Source: Saxidomus purpurata (Eukaryota; Mollusca; Bivalvia; Venerida; Veneridae). Taken from it: a stretch of 64,000 nucleotides of DNA. Positions 1 through 11,803 of the stretch are shown here, piece after piece. The stretch is from NCBI GenBank assembly GCA_022818135.1, contig JAFMSR010000008.1:33880392-33944391 (forward strand). Reading direction: 5' to 3'. Position numbers and translations under genes: made by a program. How positions within the stretch are numbered: position 1 is the stretch's first letter; every line of letters begins with the position of its first letter. The notes under the pieces were generated by a model that worked only from the letters and a program-made list of their open reading frames with translations, searched no databases and had not been told where the DNA came from.

Positions 1-548
1 AACGTGTCACAAGCAAGACCCACATCCCTACCTCAAAGGCCAAGGTCATACTTAGAGTTTGAATATAATGGATTCCTGTATATATGCACACATACGTGTC
101 CGGACTGTAACTTTGTCATGTATTGAAGGATTTTAAAATAACTTGGCACAAATGCTCAGCACATCAAGACAATGTGTCGCTTGCAAGACCCATGTCCCTA
201 CCTCAAAGGTCAAAGTCACACTTAGAGTTTGAAGATAATGAATTCCTGTATACATTGTATTCGTGTCAAGACTGCAAGTTTGTCATGCATTGTAGGATTT
301 TAAAATAACTTGGCAAAAATTTTCAGCACATTAACACGACGTGTTGCGTGCAAGACCCACGTCCCTACATAAAAGGTCAAGGTCACACTTAGAGTTTAAA
401 AGTAACGGAATACTGTTTGCATGGTTACTCTGTCATGCATGGAAGGATTTTAAAATTTCATGGCACAATTGTTGAGCACATGGAGAGGACACAGACTGTG
501 AGACACCTCTTTTGGGGGCATTTGTCACCTGTGAGGGACAGCTCTTGT
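1..548. repeat. Dispersed repeat family F3 (right part, TTTGGGGGCAT end)
   Basis: About three tandem subunits of 130-150 bp carry 'attgaaggattttaaaataacttggc' and 'ctcaaaggtcaaagtcacactta'. The end is TTTTGGGGGCAT (about 511-521) plus 'tgtgagggacagctcttgttt'. The left end of another copy (60650) starts ATGCCCCCAAA, the reverse complement, so the family appears to have terminal inverted repeats. Further fragments are at 1085-1225, 43610-43775 and 60650-61215. Confidence 0.6.
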
Positions 549-1084
549 TTCAATAGAATATTTGTTGCATATAATAATCATTGACTTCTTCAGGTCTATT
601 ACTCCAATAAATTTTGTAAGGTGTAGTATTTTCTTTTTCTCGCATATATCCTTTCTATGGCATTGACACGTTTGTTGTTTCACTTTATGTCAGAGGTCAA
701 GGTCAGGTTAATCTTAACATTTAAACTGTTATTTGAATTATAAGAGAACCTTTTAGTGGAGCAGATACCAACAAGGTGAGCGGAATTATGTAATTTACAA
801 ACATGACCTGTTTTTAATTCTTTCAGCACAATCAGTGGGCTGATGGATTTGCTGAAGAAGATTCCTGGGTTTGGTGGCTGCTTATATTCTGTGGTAAATT
901 GTTTATCTTCTTTTTCTAACTTGTACATTTGTATTTGACTTTTTCTGTGGTCTGAGGTGAAAGGCTACATTGGCAGTAGGGTTGTTGATAGTAGGGTAGT
1001 GTCTTACAGATTGGTTTATGTGTGATAACTTTTCATACAATGATAAAATTTTGAATTGCATTTGATATGGATTTTCACATTGTG
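549..1084. other. AT-rich intergenic sequence, no gene seen
   Basis: No coding exon, RNA gene or clear repeat boundary is seen. One 'cagaggtcaaggtcagg' motif at about 688 hints at a decayed repeat. Confidence 0.4.
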
Positions 1085-2200
1085 AATGCGTCCGGATGAG
1101 CTTGTCCGAGCTGTGACTCCCTCATGCATTGAAGGATTTAGAATTCACTTGGCATAATTGCTCACTACAGTGGGACAGTGCACTGCACAAGACTCAGGTT
1201 CATAGCTCAAATGTCAATTAGAGATTAACAGTATAAAATGGACACACAAGACCTTATCCTCGCCAAAGGTGGAGGGATATTGTTTTGGCATTTTCCATCT
1301 GTCTGTCTGCGCCCAAAAGGTGGGGGTTAAGTGGCTATGGCAACAATAGGTAACAGTTAATTCTCTTTGATATCATTTATTATGTATGTCTTATTTGGCT
1401 ATTTTTGGGCTTATGTATCTACAAAGAACAATACAGAGAATAAAAGAATAGCTACACGACTGCAAGTCTGTCTGTCCATAGACATTACTCAAGAACCAAT
1501 GGATAGCATTTCATGAAACTTTAAAAAAGTATACAATAGCATAATGCTGTGGCACAAACACAACTTTCGTCAAGATTTGATTAGTATCTCCAGAGTTATT
1601 GTCCTTTGATTATTATTTTCTTCTATATTCAACATAAAACATTAAAATTCTATTTCTCTGAAACTGGTTATCAAAATTAAATTTTAATTGGCTCATACTT
1701 CAATACTTATGGGACATCAATTAGTCCGCAACTGGTCCAGACTCTTGGGGGACAATATACTTGCTTAGGTCCGTCCACCCAGGCTGTAACTCGTATATGC
1801 ATGGACAGGTTTTCAAATAACTTCACACAATTGTTGCCCATGACACAAGGGTTTGTCATTCACCACACCCAGGGAGCTACTGTGAACTTCATGGTCACAC
1901 CCAAAACCTGTACTGTAGGGTTATATACCAGTACTAGTGTCTGGGCTGTAACTTCTACATGCATAGACTGATTTTGAATTGCTCCCCATGCCCTAATTGT
2001 GTATCATGCACACCACCGGGAGAGTTACGGTTCCTTGGAAGTCAAGGTCACATTTAGGGTTCAAAACTTGTAATGTAGGTTATATCCCAGTACTTCTACA
2101 TAATATAGACTGATTTTGAAATAACTTAATGCAGTTGTTGCCCACACATTTTTCAACATACCTGGGAACTACCTGGAAGTTCAAAGTCATACTAATGGAT
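1085..2200. repeat. Fragments of F3-like and 'ggtggagggatattg' repeats with about 160-bp subunits
   Basis: An F3-like piece at 1085-1225 is followed by the repeat beginning 'cgccaaaggtggagggatattgttttgg' (1262; related starts at about 16253 and 47690). Then come three diverged units around 1770, 1945 and 2095, each with 'gggctgtaactt.tacatgcatagac'. No coding potential is seen. Confidence 0.5.
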
Positions 2201-2503
2201 CAAATCTGTGAAACAGATACATATTCTACTAAAGACATATACCTTGATACTTCATAACTGACAAAGTATATAGATTTAAATGTATTTCTTTTGTTTTTAT
2301 TCCAGGATTTATGATATTTGTTCGTGGGGCAGTGCAGTATGCAAGAGTTAAATTCGAGTGGAACAAGTTTACAGTGCAGGGCCAAGTTCGCAGATACTAC
2401 CTGTTCTAATTTTAAGCCAGTTTCTACCTAGTAGTAGAAATTCTTGGGATAGACATTTTTGGTTAAATGTTGTACTGTATTTAAATTGAAAATGTAGGGA
2501 ATT

Positions 2504-3345
2504 ATGTCTCCCCCCCACGCAGTGGGATGGGTTACATTTTGGTGTTGTCTGTCTGTCTGAACGGATGTCACAAAATTTCTCTGTTCAACTCCTTTTACAC
2601 CGCTTGGGGATTTTAACCAAACTTCACATGGGTGATCAGCACCAAGCCTTGTGCATATTGTTAGCTTTTCCAATTCAGTTATCTGAGCATGAAGTGCTAA
2701 TGGTGAGCTATTGTGGCCACTTGATGTCCGTCATCGTCAACAATTTGCTTCAAATGACATCTCTGTAACCACTGAGTCAATTCCTTGGATGGTCCTCTTC
2801 TTAAATTGCTAAAACCATTCTGCTTCAGTGCACATGATGGCTGTTAGAGCTAAAAATAGAAAAACTCTTTAAACAACATCTCCTGAACCAGTGGGCCAAC
2901 TTCAGTCAAGCCTCTGTCTGTGTTTGAACTGGGTCATATAACATCAATAACCATTTGATCATGTGATCTCTGCAATGGTTCTCAGGTGAGCCATAGAGGG
3001 CCATCATGGCCTTCTTTTAGGGTTATTGCCCTGGATTTGTCTAATTATAGGGTGTCTGCAGTTTTTCCTAGACACAGCATTTTGTTATATTTTCTGATTT
3101 TCAATGGCAGATAACTTATGATTTTTATTTCATCTATGTAACAAAAATTCTTATGGGTTTTCAAGCAAACAGAACATGAGTGATCAGTGTTACTGTATGA
3201 CACAATTCTGCACATTGTCAATCTTTTGATTTGGGTGACTTTTAGCACAGTTGTAGCTCTTCATATTTCAAAAGGTACCCAAAATGATATATTGTGAAGT
3301 TCCATCCAGAAGGCAATGGAATGTGGGGGTTAGGTGGGGAGACAT
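2504..3345. mobile_element. MITE-like repeat with TIR ATGTCTCCCC / GGGGAGACAT
   Basis: A perfect 10-bp inverted pair lies at 2504-2513 and 3336-3345. The interior is non-coding and holds 'gttgtctgtctgtctgaac' and 'catctcctgaaccagtgggcc' motifs shared with other non-autonomous repeats here. No target duplication could be assigned by eye. Confidence 0.55.
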
Positions 3346-6300
3346 ATGTTTTTGAAAAAAAAAATTTTTTTAAGTAATATGATAAATGTTAATTTTTAAT
3401 GTACATGTATATAATAGGGATAATTTATGTCTGGAATTCCCGTTACATTTTTCATAGGGTGCACTATATTATTTTGAAATTATTTATCTTGCTTGGCTTT
3501 CACCGTTCAGTCTGTAACGAGCTCACTCTAGTACATAGTGCCCAATCAGAGCTGCTATGATCATCATGGGTCTGTTTTGGCTGTAATGAAAAATGCCAAA
3601 ATTTTGCTTCAGACCACATGTCTTCTGAAACCACTGTGCCATATTTGATGAAAGTTACATGAGATGAACTTCCTTAACGGTCCTTATCTAAATTTACAAA
3701 ATTTAATGGATCCTTGTAGAACTTGGCAAGCAAAAGAAAAATACTTCTTGTCAGACAGTATTGGTCAGAGTTTAGTTTTATTTGGCACATATAACCACCA
3801 AAAAGTCTAGATTGAAAAAAATCACTCAAAAACATTCAGATGCCACAAAGAACATGTTTTACAAAAATGTCCTGTAAGTTGCTTCACAGTGGGACACTTT
3901 TCATTTTATGTAAATTTAGAAAACATAAAAGTTTGCAGTGGGCAGATTTTCTGAAGTGACTCATTTTCCATGTACTAAAATGAAATTTGCCATTCATAAT
4001 ATGAAATCCCAGTGGTCTTGAAGGTGTTTGGGAGCTGTTTTGGAACCAAGGTCAGTGATTTAGAGCTAATGTTGGTTTCTTATTAACTTGGGTGGTAAGA
4101 ATGTTGCTCCAGGTAAGTAGATATGATCACTGATCAGCTGTTACCTATCTGTTCTACACATGTAGACATGATGTGATTGAGTTGGTAGTTTTGAAGAAAT
4201 TAAATATATCTTTGCACCTTCCCTCTGTCAAAATGTCAGTGTACATTGTTAATGGAAATACTGATAATTACAAGATTACACTGTAATTATACTGCAATTT
4301 GCGATTATCATTATTTTATGTGTAATCACAAGTTAAAAGGTTACTGTTTTTATTTTACAGCAATAGCATTTTCAGAATTATGAGATTGATAGCTCACTCT
4401 TGATTACACGTTGTTTAAATCATATTTCCAGAAATTTTATTATGAGGAATTTGTGCATGAGGTTGAATATTAACTGAAATAGCAGCCACTGTTGGAATAT
4501 TTTTTTTTCATACATGTATGATGGTACTTAAAATTATATTTTGGGGAAGGAAATCCCAGAATAATGGGAAATACTTCTAATCAATATTCTGTCATGTTGC
4601 CAGGTATACCCCAGTAATCCAGAAATAGTATAATATCCTGCATCCACTACAAAACTTGAAAGCGATATTTAAATGTGTATATTGTAATTTCTCCTGCTGT
4701 CTCCTTTTCTGGTAGCAGCCGTCTTCAAACATCTGTTGCAACTAAAAAAAGTAAATATTATTTGTTTCTAAAGATACAGTTTCATAGAGGTTGAATTTTT
4801 AGAAAGTTTGCACATCAAAATTTGTGCATGTTACACAGTGCTTTTAGTACATTCCTTTTGTCCATGTTGGAGATTTTGAAGAACAGTTGTCTTTACACAA
4901 TGATGTTTTTCTTTGTTTCATTATGTTGGCACAGACTGCCATAGGCTTTTTTTCAAGCACAAAAGTGTGGATGAAAGATGAGGGGATAAGGGTAGCTTCC
5001 TTTGGCTTGCCCTAATTTTTTAACTGATAATAGCATGATCAGGGTAGGTTTAAGTACTAACTCACCTGGAAACCTTTCTGTTAGCTATGAGAAGAAAGCA
5101 CACATAGAAGTTGTCAGCAGCTCATGCATGCGTTATGAGCCCTTTTGGGCTTAACCACCACACCACTGAAAGGAATGGCACTGTTTTTTCCAAAACAATC
5201 AAATTTGAGACTGATTTAAGGTCAATGTTTTTAATGGATAAGCTGCAATCAATGGGTGTATACTAAATGTTACACTAGAACAAATAATACAAGTTATAAC
5301 CCACAGGAGAACTTTTCAGATTTATTTAATGTGTATTTGAGAATTTATGGTTGTCATTCAAAACTTTCTTACTGAAATCATGATTATTCTGATTTTACTC
5401 ATGACTGTATGAATGTATGGGAACCAGCACTTTGTCTGCTCTGAAGTGGCTGGTTCCTGGAATTTCAACAAAGTTTTGAAGATTTTTTTTTTTTTTCATA
5501 TAAAATGATGTATTTACATAATTCAGGTATATAACGAAGTTACTTTTTAGTGCATGAATTTTTTTTTTTTTAACAGTGCATGTCTTTGAATATCCAAGAC
5601 CAGTGTAATCTACTGGTATATATTTATGATATAACCAAAAAAAAAGTATGCATTGATTAAAACGTGATAGACTGTGTGAACATCTGTTATATACACGTAA
5701 TCTGTTGTTAATGCTGAAATCAAATACACAATATGGAGCTTTATGTTTCACAATAGAAACAGCAGTTGTATATATGTAGAAGATCATGTTTATCAAGTTT
5801 TTACTATATGTGCAATACAATATTTAATGAACTAAGTTGGCATGGCACTTGTATGGGACTGGGTCGTACCGTTTTATGACCGTGATGCTCTGAGGTCCTC
5901 AACCTATTGATGAAGCAGTTGTTTTGCTCACTTGATATTTAATTGCCAAACTATTGCTATATTTAAACTACTGGTAGTGGGTTTTATGAAGAGAATTATA
6001 GCCTTACTATGTATATATAGAAGCTTACGTCTATTTATGATTCTACACTGTTCCCTAAAGATATTTGTTGAAGTATTATCACTTACAATTGTAGTTCAAT
6101 TTGTACTTAACAACTTTAAAAATGCAACAGATATTTTGTCATGATTGCAAGAACACTATGCTTTTTGCCATTCCTTGGTTTTATTCAACAAGTTTATTAC
6201 AAATTTCAAGCATAATTTCATTTGTAAGCATCAAATTTGTTTGTATATGATGAGATAAGTCCACTGCTTATAATCTATGACTTATTAATAAGGTTTTGTT

Positions 6301-6505
6301 TTTAATGTTGTTAAAGTATAAATGTGCTCGAATATGACTTTTTGAAATGTACATTTAACAGAAGTGTGATAAGATACTCATTTTTCTTAAGAGCAAAGGT
6401 TTATTCAAAACTATTGGTTTGGATGTTTTAACATGTTTTTAGACTTTTGTGGTAAATATAAGTTATTCTGATTAAATATGGGTGATTGTTACAAAGTTAT
6501 TTCTT
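3346..6505. other. AT-rich intergenic sequence, no gene recognised
   Basis: Long poly-A/T-rich stretches are present. ORFs such as the 141-codon one on the minus strand at 5395-5820 are low complexity (Tyr/Lys-rich over poly-T tracts) and show no domain. Weak repeat traces occur around 3500-3720. Confidence 0.45.
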
Positions 6506-6509
6506 GTGT

Positions 6510-7015
6510 TTTTAGCTCACCTGGCACAAAGTGCCTGAGTGAGCTATTAGGATCGGTCACCATATGGCGTACATCGTTCGACATATATTCACATTTTTCT
6601 TCAAACAAAATCTTCTCTAAAACCACCAGGCCAATGTTGATGAAATTTGGCAGGGATGTTCCTTGCATGAGGCCTTATATTGGTTCAAACCATTGCATTC
6701 CATGCAGAACTCTGGTTGCAATGGCAACAGAAAGGAAAAACTTTAAAAATCTTCTCAAAAACAGGTAGGTCCAGAGCTTAGATATTTGGCATGTGGCATT
6801 GCCTAGTCCACCTCTACCAAGATTGTTCAAATTATGACCCCAGAGTCAAAATTGACCCTGTACGGGGTCAATGGTTTTTACATAGGCTTATAAAGGACAG
6901 ACTTTAAAAAATCTTCTGAAACCGCAAGGCCTAGAGCTTAGATAATAAGCATGTGTCATTGCCTTGTGGACCTCTACTAACAGCCCATGGAAAGTTATTC
7001 TTTTATCTGTTTATT
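6510..7015 (+). repeat. F5 dispersed repeat fragment ('tttagctcacctgg...gtgagctatt')
   Basis: Starts 'tttagctcacctggcacaaagtgcctgagtgagct', an imperfect hairpin head, and carries the family phrases 'aaccaccaggccaatgttgatgaaatttggcagggatgttcc' (read here in two parts) and 'gagcttagatatttggcatg'. It is truncated before the usual 'gggccatcttggccctcttgtt' end. Fuller copies are at 22374-22964 and 44436-45115. Confidence 0.6.
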
Positions 7016-7046
7016 AATTTATAATTTTCTTGATAGGAACTATTGT

Positions 7047-7958
7047 AAATTACTAGTATCATGGGTGAAAGTTTTTGTGTCGCCCTTTCGGAGAAAAGGC
7101 GTTACATAGGGATGGCTTTGTCCGTCCGTCGCTCCGTCCGTCACATAAACTTAACATTGGCTATAACTTTGCCATTTCTTAAGATTTCTTCATTAAACTT
7201 TACAGTTGCATTGCTTATGACAATAGGGTCATGATGCCACCAAATTTTGTAGGTCAAGGTCATATTTGACAGAGTTATGCCCCTTTTTGTACTTAGATTT
7301 TGTCATGAAAACTTAACGTTGGCTATAACTTTGCCATTTCTTCAGATTTCTTCATCAAACTTTCAAATTGTATTGCTTATGACATAAGGGTCGTGATGCC
7401 GCCAAATTGTGTAGGTCAAGGTCATTTTTGACAGAGTTATGCCCCTTTTTATACTTAGATTTTTGCTATAACTTTGCCATTTCTTAAGATTTCTTTATCA
7501 AACTTTCAAATTGTATTGCTTATGTCAAAATGGTTGTGATGCCGCCAAAGTTTGTAGGTCAAGGTCATTTTTGACAGAGTTATGCCCCTTTTTATACTTA
7601 GATTTTTGCTATAACTTTGCCATTTCTTAAGATTTCTTTATCAAACTTTCAAATTGTATTGCTTATGTCAAAATGGTTGTGATGCCGCCAAAGTTTGTAG
7701 ATCAAGGTCATATTTGACAGAGTTATGCCCCTTTTTGTACTTAGATTTTGTCACGAAAACTTAACGTTGGCTATAACTTTGCCATTTCTTAAGATTTCTT
7801 CATCAAACTTTCAAATTGCATTGCTAATGACATAAGGGTCATGATGCTGCCAAATTTGTTGGTCAAGGTCATATTTGACAGTTTGCCCCTTTTTGTATTT
7901 AGATTTTGTCAGCATAAGAGGGCGACACAAGTGTTCTACTGAACACCCATCTAGTTTC
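7047..7958. mobile_element. MITE-like F1 element with about 40-bp TIR and internal tandem subunits
   Basis: TGTGTCGCCCT (7076-7086) and AGGGCGACACA (7919-7929) are perfect inverted repeats. Similarity extends outward through ATGGGTG to ACTAG on both sides (about 7047 and 7958). The interior is four to five copies of a 130-200 bp unit ('ggctataactttgccatttctt...ggtcaaggtcat...gagttatgccccttttt') plus a 'gtccgtccgtcgctccgtccgtc' stretch. It has no ORF, so it is non-autonomous. Fragments recur at 37880-38000 and 57395-57610. Confidence 0.65.
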
Positions 7959-8066
7959 TTATTAACATTTTTGTTTAAGAGCCAGTCTACTATAATATCA
8001 AACTGAACCAGTGTAGCAAAATGATACAAAATAGAATGGAAATAGTGCATGAAATATAGAATATAG

Positions 8067-8793
8067 AAACTAGATGCCCACGTGCAACATGTCGAGCCCG
8101 CCATATGTCAAAAGGGCTAACTCCTTACCAAGAAGAGATGGGTCAAAATACACCTAAATATTGGATGTAACATGCATGTTGTATCACAGAAAAGTGGTCT
8201 CGATTTTTCTCTACGGCCAGTAATAAAAAAGTTACAATATAAGCTATTTATAGTAACAACAAAGGGAAGTAATTCTAAAAACAAGGGTAGCCCATGGTGG
8301 TGAACATTTGTACAAAGTTACATCAAAATCCCTCCATGCATGAAGAAGAAATGCTCCAGACAAAGATATTCTTGACTTTGAACTTTAACCTCTAATTGTG
8401 ACCTTGACCTTAGACCTAGGGACCTGGTTTTTGTGCATGACACTCCGTCTAATGATGGTGAACATTTGTGCCAAGTTAAATGAAAATCCCTCCATGCATG
8501 AAAAAGATATGGTCCGGACAAAGTCATTCTTGAATTTGACCTTTAACCTCCAAGTGTGACCTTGACCTTAGACCTAGGGACCTGGTTCTGCGCATGACAC
8601 TCCGTCTCATGATGGTGAACATTTGTGCCAAGTAACATCAAAATCTCTCCATGCATGAAAAAGATATGGTCCGGACAAAATCGGACGCACGCACGCACGC
8701 ACGCACGCACATACACCGAACCGCCAAAAGTGACAATTATGTCGAGCTCATCGCAAGCGGGCTCTACAAAAAAATAATAACTCAGTCTAGTTT
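8067..8793. mobile_element. MITE-like F4 element, TIR AAACTAGA plus GAGCCCGC, with about 158-bp subunits
   Basis: Outer inverted pair AAACTAGA (8067-8074) / TCTAGTTT (8786-8793) and inner pair GAGCCCGC (8094-8101) / GCGGGCTC (8757-8764). Three diverged subunits recur at about 158 bp ('tccatgcatgaa.aag' at 8333, 8491, 8648), each with 'gtgaccttgaccttagacctagggacctgg'-like text. A (GCAC)n microsatellite at 8687-8712 precedes the right end. Non-coding. Confidence 0.6.
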
Positions 8794-8914
8794 TTCCTTT
8801 CCATGAGTTTTGCATGGTTGAGTTAGCACCTTGACCAATGTCGAAAATAGACAATCCAAGTTCTTTCTGGACTTACGGAAGATTATTTTCAGCTTGACAT
8901 TTTTAGAAAAGGGG

Positions 8915-9235
8915 AAGCTTTCCTACTCACCTCTGTGTCGGCACCGGTGTCACTCCTTGGTTATGTTTTTTGTACCACCCCACTTTATTACAAAACTATC
9001 ACAGATATTACTTTGAAACTTGCCATACTCATTAACTATCATTACCTCCATCCACAGACAAGAGAATATAACTCTCTGAAGGTTTTTGTCAGAATTATGG
9101 ACCTTTAAGACTTAGAAAGTGCATTGAATATGAGTAAAATCCACTTATTGACTTAACCCTTTGAAACGTAAGTGCTGTGAAACTTGGAACACATGTTTGT
9201 ATAATCATCCCCATCTGCAGACAAGAGAAGCTTGG
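8915..9235. repeat. F6 repeat fragment ('ggggaagctttcctactc')
   Basis: Related to the longer copy at 20714-21665 ('ggggagctatcctactcc.gcgtcggcg', 'gtaccaccccactttatt'). Two subunits with 'cagacaagagaa..taactctctg' are seen. It abuts the candidate exon ending at 9311. Confidence 0.5.
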
Positions 9236-9239
9236 TCTT

Positions 9240-9311
9240 TTACGTCAATTTTGCTAATCCGCGAAGCTGATTTTTACAACAATTGCCGTCAATTCGAAGT
9301 TTCAAAGTGGC
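9240..9311 (+). CDS. Possible penultimate exon of an unidentified upstream gene
   Basis: Bases up to 9311 read ...LIREADFYNNCRQFEVSKW plus the first base of a codon, followed by a strong donor GTAAGTACAG. The 5' edge is not clear because it abuts a dispersed-repeat fragment (8915-9235). The split codon fits the phase of the candidate exon at 9763-9911. I do not recognise the protein. A chance ORF beside a chance donor is the alternative. Confidence 0.25.
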
Positions 9312-9762
9312 GTAAGTACAGTATATTTCTTAGTCAACCAATTTTCACCAAATAAAGCGCAGTCGAGCACGAAAACAGTACACTACCATCGGCTGATATT
9401 GATCTTATGTGAAAATTGGCAGTTTTGTAGAACACTCTGGAAAACGTCTGAAAGTATGATAATCTTTGAAGTCGTTCTTTAATTTTGCACATATTATAAA
9501 AACTATGTTTGCATAAACCTGATCACTATTATCACTGAGCATCTCCAATTTTCGATCATTATCAAGCCGTCGAAACGATTTTCGAAGAAACGAGCAGTTT
9601 GCAAAAAGATAAAAATAAAGGAAATTGCAAATTATGTTAATCTTTGAAGTCATTTTATTTTGCTAATCTTTGAAGTCAGTTTTTCTTGTAACTTCAATAT
9701 GGAAAGTGTCATGCCGATTTCGTTGAAATGTTCGAATAATACATGCATTTCCTTATTTTCAG

Positions 9763-9911
9763 AAAAATTAATGATGCCAAGAAAATCGTTTGCAGAAGAT
9801 ATGACAAGAGTATACAAATATAAGCGCAACTTCGAGCTCACGAGAAATGCCCCACCGGAACTCTTCCTTATTACTGCTGTGATAAAGGGAAAAATTCCCA
9901 AGAAGCCTTGA
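9763..9911 (+). CDS. Possible terminal exon of an unidentified upstream gene
   Basis: Preceded by acceptor CCTTATTTTCAG, the frame reads QKLMMPRKSFAEDM, TRVYKYKRNFELTRNAPPELF, LITAVIKGKIPKKP, then TGA at 9909-9911. The first codon completes C|AA with the candidate donor at 9311. Composition is balanced and hydrophilic like a folded protein C-terminus, unlike the surrounding AT-rich repeats. No family is recognised and no clear AATAAA follows (ATTAAA at about 9917). If real, the gene ends about 3 kb upstream of eIF5B on the same strand. Confidence 0.3.
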
Positions 9912-10457
9912 GGTATTAAATTATATTAAATCCTAGTAAGACTTAAGTCATGCATAAATACATGATAGATTTACAGATACGATAGTGATAGCACATTGTA
10001 TTGTGTACAGTTGATTTTTAAACGATGTTGAAATATACATGTACTTCAATTCTAATTCAATGTCAAATAATTAAAGTTTCTTCAGAGTTGTCATGGATTC
10101 ACATTTTTACAATATCATTGAAAAAAAAGCCCTACATCTATAGCATGTACCGCCATTTCAAATTATAATCAAGAAAAGTTATTCGAACAAGTAAAGGTAC
10201 AACATTCTTGGTAAAATAAGAAATACACGTTATTTTGAATCGAAATACGAAATGGGACTTTGATAACATTATCTTTGCAAACACTGCTCGCAAATTGTCA
10301 AGTACCACATGTATATTTTTAGTCCTTGAAATCGTTTTATTGGAAGAAGTTCCAATGATTCAGGATACCTAAACCTAGTAAGATCATCTTGCTGTGAAAT
10401 ACACCGCTCTCTCCATCTCATGTGGGATTACTTGTCCATATTTTGTCTTTTTTTCAG

Positions 10458-10690
10458 ATATAGTGAGGCCGTTTGTGTGCACCACGTGACCACGTGTGGC
10501 AAGGGGTTTGCTACAGAAGGAGCGGCCTTATACGGCAGGAAGGACGGTAGAAGGGTAGATAGGAGACTTGAAATGTTCATGTTTGTGACAGGAAGACCGA
10601 TAAACAGTCCGAGATGCGGAAGACCTAGCAACGTACAACGACATAGGAGAAAGGTTGCACGGTGTGTAATGCAGAATACAAACACGCAAG
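10458..10690 (+). other. Non-repetitive GC-richer island with strong acceptor, unassigned
   Basis: A long pyrimidine tract ending in TTTTTTTCAG precedes about 230 bases that are GC-richer than the flanks, contain CACGTGACCACGTG (two overlapping CACGTG E-boxes, about 10489-10502) and stay open on both strands. The plus reading is Arg-rich and not recognisable. It may be a UTR or non-coding exon, a promoter island for eIF5B, or chance. Confidence 0.2.
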
Positions 10691-11034
10691 CTCCTTATGC
10701 AGGCACATTAAACAAAAACATGCTAAATGAGGATATTAATGTACATTTAGGGGCGTGCCTGGGCATACGCACGCACGCACGCACGTGCGTACGATTGGTG
10801 TGAAAAATCAAAAAATTTAAAAACGCCAAAAATGCCTCAATAGGGTTAGGTCTTTTAGAAATTCTTACAGATTTTCAAAATTCCCCAGTTCTGTCAATGT
10901 CAAAATAATCAAGATCTGAAATTTAGATAATTTTAAGTAATTTGTCAATGTGGTCATTAAATTGAACGGGCATCCCTTTATAGCCTTTACGCGACTGCTT
11001 GATTGGCTTCCCTTTGTTTTGTAACTAAATTAAT

Positions 11035-11178
11035 ATGGCGTCTGCAAGCGTTGATTTTGATACCACTGACAAGGACCGTTTTGTCGTCAAAGTTGGACTT
11101 GCAGACAACAATGACAAGATGAGTCTGCTCACCTCCAAGCTGGACACTGTCCACCAATTCACTTTTCCAAGCAGGTTT
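11035..11178 (+). CDS. Possible short first exon (MASASVDFD...), unidentified
   Basis: An ATG in an ATATGGCGTC context (resembling a YY1-type ATGGCG start) opens MASASVDFDTTDKDRF, VVKVGLADNNDKMSLL, TSKLDTVHQFTFPS, ending at CCAAGCAG|GTTTTG, a weak possible donor, with a TGA just after. Codon use is balanced and GC is higher than in the flanks. The protein is not recognised and no partner exon was found before eIF5B. It could also be an untranslated upstream exon or a short ORF gene. Confidence 0.25.
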
Positions 11179-11654
11179 TGATATAAATGTCATTTATCAT
11201 TAGTTTATAACTTTAAAATATCTGACGATGGGCGAAGTTGTAGATGTAAAGACTGACAACGTTACGATATCCCGCACTACCACTAACCACAGGTTAAGAA
11301 CAATGCTCGTGAAACAAATTATTTATAAAGACGGTGCTTTTTTCTCGCAAGATAACAGTATTCTTTTTTATTTTTGTGATTGAATATAAAGTTCCTGTGC
11401 ACTTATATTATTAATAATTATTGTCTATTGGATGAGACCTTAAAACCACAGTCACATGTATCGGGTTCTATGTATTGGTAACAAGTGCGGCATAAGTTGT
11501 CCAAATCCCATGTGTCTGTTATTTTTGTATGCTAGTAAACATTTACGATATATGTCTTGTATTAACGATTGTGTGTTTGACATTGTTTTTGTTGCCTCCT
11601 AAACATTTTGCAGTTGCAAGTTGGGTACTTCAGAATAGTTAAAATATGCTAAAG

Positions 11655-11701
11655 ATTTTTTTTTTTTTTTATTAAAAAAAAAAATTTTTTTTTTTTTTTT
11701 T

Positions 11702-11749
<48 letters not shown>

Positions 11750-11803
11750 GGGATTTTTTTTTTTTTTAAAAAAAAATTTTTTTTAAAAAAAAAAAAAAAA
11801 AAA
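11655..11803. repeat. Homopolymer block (A/T/G runs), probable assembly artefact
   Basis: Nearly 150 bases made of alternating long T, A and G runs including about 40 A followed by 10 G. Such alternation of opposite homopolymers is not a normal microsatellite and resembles low-quality long-read consensus. A second T-rich patch is at 11950-12000. Confidence 0.6.

Noticed and set aside
5395..5820. 141-codon minus-strand ORF
   Set aside because: Low-complexity Tyr/Lys/Phe composition across poly-T tracts, no splice sites or recognisable motif.
10420..10803. 127-codon forward ORF and 85-codon reverse ORF over the same island
   Set aside because: Neither shows a recognisable domain; the forward frame runs into a (CGCA)n microsatellite. 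Kept only as an unassigned island.
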